10,131 nucleotides of DNA from contig JAJYMP010000546.1 of NCBI GenBank assembly GCA_021786915.1, positions 1-10,131 of the forward strand, given 5' to 3'. The translations under genes and the position numbers were made by a program. The DNA is from Chloroflexota bacterium. GTDB lineage: Bacteria; Chloroflexota; Limnocylindria; Limnocylindrales; CSP1-4. Positions 7,535 to 10,131 of the stretch are shown piece by piece. The notes beneath the pieces are model-generated. The model worked only from the letters and a program-made list of their open reading frames with translations. It was not told the origin of the DNA and did not search any database. Every line of letters starts with the position of its first letter. Positions within the stretch are counted from its first letter, which is position 1.

Positions 7535-9148
7535 CCAGCGGCGGGCGGCCTGGAGGCGGGCCTGGAGTTGTGCTTCGGTGGCCTCGATGACGCGCCGGAC
7601 GCCAGCTGAGCGGTTGAGCTCCAGGTTCACCGCCGCGTAGCTCATCCCCGACCAGCGCGCGATGTCCTTCGCCGCCTCGGCGTTGGCCACGCGGAGGCGA
7701 TCCTTCACGGCGCGGCGGGTCGCCCCGCCGAAGACCAGACCGGTGGGCGGCGCCACGAGCGGCGGGGGCGGGCCGAGCTCGAGCTCGATCGAGGGGTCGG
7801 CGCCGTCATCCCACTCGCCCGGCAGCGGCTCGCTCCACGCCTCGCCAGTGGACGCGTCGCCCACCGCCACCGCCGACAGCGCCGCGAACAGCGAGAGCTG
7901 CTCCCCCGCCGCCAGCTCGGCCGCCTCCGCGCGGCGCTGCGCGTCGGGATCGTCGTCCTCGCCCGGCCGGGCGACGCGCCGCAGCGAGTGGCGGCGCTGC
8001 TCGGCGATCTCCGAGGCGCGGATCCGCAGCCGCAGGTCGTCGGGGATGAACAGCCACGCGCGCTGGTCGCGGATCCCGGGCACCCAGCGCACGAACCGCC
8101 CGACCGCCTGGCGGAAGTACAGGTCGGTGGTGACGGTGGTCGCGTACACGCCCACGCGCAGGCGCGGGATGTCGACGCCCTCGCTGACCATCCGCACGGC
8201 CACCAGCCACGGCTCGCTCCCCGCGCCGAAGGCGGCGATCTTCGCCGACGCGTCGGGGTCGTCGGAGGTCACGACCGTCGCCCCCACGCCGACCTCGCGC
8301 CGGAGCAGCGCGGCGATCCCGCGCGCGTGCTCCTGGTCCATGGCGATGACGAGGCCCCCGGCGTCGGCCTGGTGCCTGCGGACCGCATCGAGTCGCGCCA
8401 CGGCCTCGCGCAGGACCGACGGCAGCCACTCCCCGTCGAGCGACAGCGCGGTCCGCAGCCGCTGGTTGGCGAGCTGGCTCGCGAGCGAGTCGTCGAACGT
8501 GGCGCTGTGGACGACGCCGTCGGGGGCGCTCCACTCCATCTCGCCGCCCGTCCGCGGGAAGTAGACCGGGCGCACGACGCGGCCGTCGCGCAGGGCGTCG
8601 CCGTAGCCGTACTCGAAGTCCGGGACCGCCTCGTCGGCCTCGTAGCGGACGAACGGGATGGCGCGGGTGTCCGACCGGAACGGCGTGCCGGACAGGGACA
8701 GCCGACGGTGCGTGGGCGCGAAGGCGTGGCGGAGCGCGTCGCCCCACGCCTGCTCCTCGCCGGCGTGGTGGACCTCGTCGAGGACGACGTGGGCGCCGGC
8801 CGCCTGGGCGCGGATGGCATCGGCCGACATCGACACCTGCTGGTAGCTGGTCACGACGCCGTGCATGTCGGGCGGCATCGGCCCGTCGGACGGCGTCCAC
8901 GCGGGGTCGAGGTGGAGGCCGAGTCTCGCTGCCGCGGCGGCCCACTGGACCTTGAGGTGGGCGGTGGGCGCCACGACGACGACCCGGCCCGGCCGCTTGG
9001 CGAGCGCGGTGCGCAGGGCCGCGAGCGCGAACGTTGTCTTGCCGGCGCCCGGCGTGGCGACGGCGAGGAAGTCGGGGTGCGGGGAGGCGGCATAGCGGGC
9101 GAGGGCCGCGTGCTGCCAGGGTCGGAGTCGGACGCTGCTGCGGGACAC
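7514..9148 (-). CDS. SF2 DEAH-type helicase (ResIII-like)
   Basis: Predicted 544-residue ATP-dependent nucleic-acid helicase or translocase of superfamily 2. An N-terminal RPWQHAAL segment (9-16) resembles that of XPB/ResIII-type enzymes. Motif I is ATPGAGKTT (31-39), motif Ia APTAHLKVQW (60-69), motif II DEVHH (124-128), motif III SGTPFRSD (153-160), motif V MVSEGVDIP (320-328) and motif VI QAVGRFVRW (347-355), so both RecA folds look intact. Residues 395-470 are acidic and proline-rich, probably a linker. The C-terminal 70 residues (NRSAGVRRVIEAT at 512-524, then a Gln/Arg/Ala-rich helix) form a further small domain of unknown role. The GTG at 9148 is the furthest possible start, since an in-frame TAG lies three codons upstream; Shine-Dalgarno support is weak. 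No nuclease, methylase or other defence partner is adjacent, so a DNA repair or general role is as likely as defence. Confidence 0.9.
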   Translation of the reverse strand: MSRSSVRLRPWQHAALARYAASPHPDFLAVATPGAGKTTFALAALRTALAKRPGRVVVVAPTAHLKVQWAAAAARLGLHLDPAWTPSDGPMPPDMHGVVTSYQQVSMSADAIRAQAAGAHVVLDEVHHAGEEQAWGDALRHAFAPTHRRLSLSGTPFRSDTRAIPFVRYEADEAVPDFEYGYGDALRDGRVVRPVYFPRTGGEMEWSAPDGVVHSATFDDSLASQLANQRLRTALSLDGEWLPSVLREAVARLDAVRRHQADAGGLVIAMDQEHARGIAALLRREVGVGATVVTSDDPDASAKIAAFGAGSEPWLVAVRMVSEGVDIPRLRVGVYATTVTTDLYFRQAVGRFVRWVPGIRDQRAWLFIPDDLRLRIRASEIAEQRRHSLRRVARPGEDDDPDAQRRAEAAELAAGEQLSLFAALSAVAVGDASTGEAWSEPLPGEWDDGADPSIELELGPPPPLVAPPTGLVFGGATRRAVKDRLRVANAEAAKDIARWSGMSYAAVNLELNRSAGVRRVIEATEAQLQARLQAARRWQWRLGK

Positions 9149-9411
9149 GTTTCCCTAGAGGGTCGGGGTTCGGGGGCGGGCCACCAGTTTCGCACGGTTC
9201 CCGGCCCCCGGCGGCGCGGCGCTGGGCGACCGGAAGCGTGCCATCACGTCCTCGGACCGGACGGTCGCGCGCCGCGCCGGCGACCTCGGCCTCGATCTCG
9301 GCGACGAGCGTCGGCAGCGCCTGGAGCGCCGAGGGTCCAGCGACCGGGCCATGCCGCCCGGTACCACGACCACTGCACCCGAAATGCCGGCACGACCGAG
9401 AGCGGGGGCGA
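9149..9411. promoter_or_regulatory. Divergent gap between helicase and broken arsR-like gene
   Basis: A 263-bp gap that must hold the helicase promoter. The plus strand carries four G-runs at 9160-9180 (G-quadruplex motif), 12 bp from the helicase start. Short open frames on the minus strand have no recognisable motif or ribosome binding site. No promoter hexamers or operator palindrome stood out. Confidence 0.35.
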
Positions 9412-9944
9412 ATGACAGTGGCGACGAACCGGGGCGAGGACGCCGACCGGCTCCGACGCTTCAAGACCGAGTTCTTCAAGGCGCTCGGCAACCCGCTGCG
9501 GATCTGGATCCTCGAGATCCTGCGCGGCGGACCGCGCTGCCGCGGAGCACGGCGAGCTGCTGTGAGACCGACGAGGCGCCGGTCCCCGTGGCCTCCTGGA
9601 GTTCCGACACGCAAGGGCATCGTCGCCGCTGAGCGCCACGGCACCACCATCATCTACCGTGTCGCCGATACCGTATCGCCGACGACGCCATCTTCGAGCT
9701 GCTCGACGTCGCCCGCCGACCCCACAACTCGCGGCTCACGAGCACCGTGGACCTCCTGCGCCTGGTCGAGGACGAGGCCGGCGCGGGGCGCGGGGCGGCG
9801 CGGCGTCCTGATGCTCCCGTTCCGCGACCATCCCCACGCCGCCCGACGGGCGGCGCAGCCCGCGCCGGTGGACGGCACGTCGCGCAGACCCAAACGCGGC
9901 AAGGGCATCCGTCTATGCTGCGGTTGGAGGTGGTGCCCAGGTGA
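9412..9944 (+). pseudogene. ArsR-family winged-helix regulator, broken by several frameshifts
   Basis: The pieces of a small HTH repressor lie in order but in different frames. Frame 1 from the ATG at 9412 reads RRFKTEFFKALGNPLRIWIL, a typical ArsR N terminus. Around 9538-9606 the frame changes repeatedly: AAEHGELL in one frame, ETDEAPVP in another after a TGA at 9563, then LLEFR. KGIVAAERHGTTIIYRVAD (9613-9669, the wing) is back in frame 1. IADDAIFELLDVARR and RLTSTVDLLRLVEDEA follow in the third frame, which stops at 9942-9944. The last shift comes from a tandem 14-bp duplication, TACCGTGTCGCCGA (9655-9668) and TACCGTATCGCCGA (9669-9682); removing one copy restores YRVADDAIFELL. The low-complexity tail after VEDEA is unlike ArsR proteins. 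ArsR members repress metal-, redox- or stress-response genes beside them. True decay is favoured because every other gene here is intact, but local sequencing error is possible. Confidence 0.75.
9655..9682. repeat. 14-bp tandem duplication inside the arsR-like pseudogene
   Basis: Two adjacent 14-bp copies differ at one base (GTC versus ATC). Because 14 is not a multiple of three, the duplication shifts the frame exactly where the homology changes frame. Confidence 0.85.
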
Positions 9945-10131
9945 AGAGCTCGATCCCGTCGTTCGTCGGCGACCTCATCGCGCTCATCGTCGCCTTCGTG
10001 GCCTGCCCGGTCTCGGTGTTCGGCGGCGCCAACCTGGGCTGTGTTGGCCGCCCGACCTTCGAGGGCGAGTGCGCCACCACGATGATGTTCACGTCGCCGC
10101 TGATCCTCTTGGCGGCCGGCGCGATCGCGGC
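9941..10131 (+). CDS. Partial unrecognised membrane protein
   Basis: The first 63 codons of a gene that runs off the window. It starts with GTG at 9941 after GGAGG (9926-9930), and the GTGA overlaps the stop of the last arsR-like frame by 4 nt. The product opens with MKSSIPSFVGDLIALIVAFV; residues 8-30 form one membrane segment, and a second starts near residue 48 (MMFTSPLILLAAGAIA). Between them is a short loop with two cysteines (LGCVGRPTFEGECATTM). I do not recognise the family. Overlap with the regulator frame suggests they were once co-expressed. Confidence 0.6.
   Translation, partial: MKSSIPSFVGDLIALIVAFVACPVSVFGGANLGCVGRPTFEGECATTMMFTSPLILLAAGAIA

Noticed and set aside
9155..9373. 72-codon minus-strand frame upstream of the helicase
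   Set aside because: No ribosome binding site or motif; Arg/Ser/Pro-rich chance frame.
7988..9415. 475-codon plus-strand frame opposite the helicase
   Set aside because: Antisense shadow typical of high-GC DNA, with no motif.
7806..9653. 615-codon minus-strand frame over the helicase
   Set aside because: Out-of-frame shadow of the helicase, extremely Arg/Pro/Gly-rich, running through the arsR-like remnant as well.
9412..10131. A single frame open from 9412 to the window edge (240 codons), a possible long novel fusion
   Set aside because: Only the first ~42 codons and the wing segment read as protein; beyond that the homology and the membrane gene lie in other frames, so the openness comes from high GC.

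Overview
The window is about 10.1 kb of very GC-rich bacterial DNA (visibly near 70% G+C, with strong third-position G/C). Most genes are ordinary metabolic or transport genes. The style (GTG starts, GC-rich hairpins without T-tracts, catabolic gene mix) fits a soil- or water-type Actinomycetota or Chloroflexota genome, but nothing here fixes the phylum. No rRNA, tRNA, transposase or CRISPR array was seen.

Layout: (1) 103-3660, minus strand: a probable three-gene transcription unit, aldo/keto reductase, then an S33-type alpha/beta hydrolase (proline iminopeptidase-like), then an MFS transporter. The last two overlap by an ATGA stop/start. (2) 3661-3882: divergent regulatory gap with a G-quadruplex motif. 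(3) 3883-5010, plus strand: a PreA-like dihydropyrimidine dehydrogenase subunit that lacks the C-terminal iron-sulfur domain. (4) 5011-5860: 850 bp without a convincing gene. It holds a GC-rich terminator-like hairpin, a cluster of six 21-bp imperfect palindromes, and a 3-hairpin leader closed by an 8-bp stem just before the next gene. (5) 5861-7414, plus strand: an NCS1-family nucleobase/hydantoin/allantoin permease. With preA it suggests uptake and reductive catabolism of pyrimidines or related rings. (6) 7406-7474: three consecutive hairpins between convergent genes. (7) 7514-9148, minus strand: a stand-alone SF2 DEAH-type helicase whose stop codon lies in an 18-bp tandem duplication. (8) 9412-9944, plus strand: an ArsR-type regulator broken by several frameshifts, one of them traceable to a 14-bp tandem duplication. 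(9) 9941 to the edge: start of an unrecognised membrane protein.

The least explained part is 5130-5398. Six near-identical palindromes have centre spacings of 52, 31, 31, 52 and 82 bp, all close to whole turns of B-DNA, between a catabolic enzyme and its likely transporter. This could be an operator array, a REP-like repeat family, or RNA hairpins. The sequence alone cannot decide between these, and I do not claim a new system.
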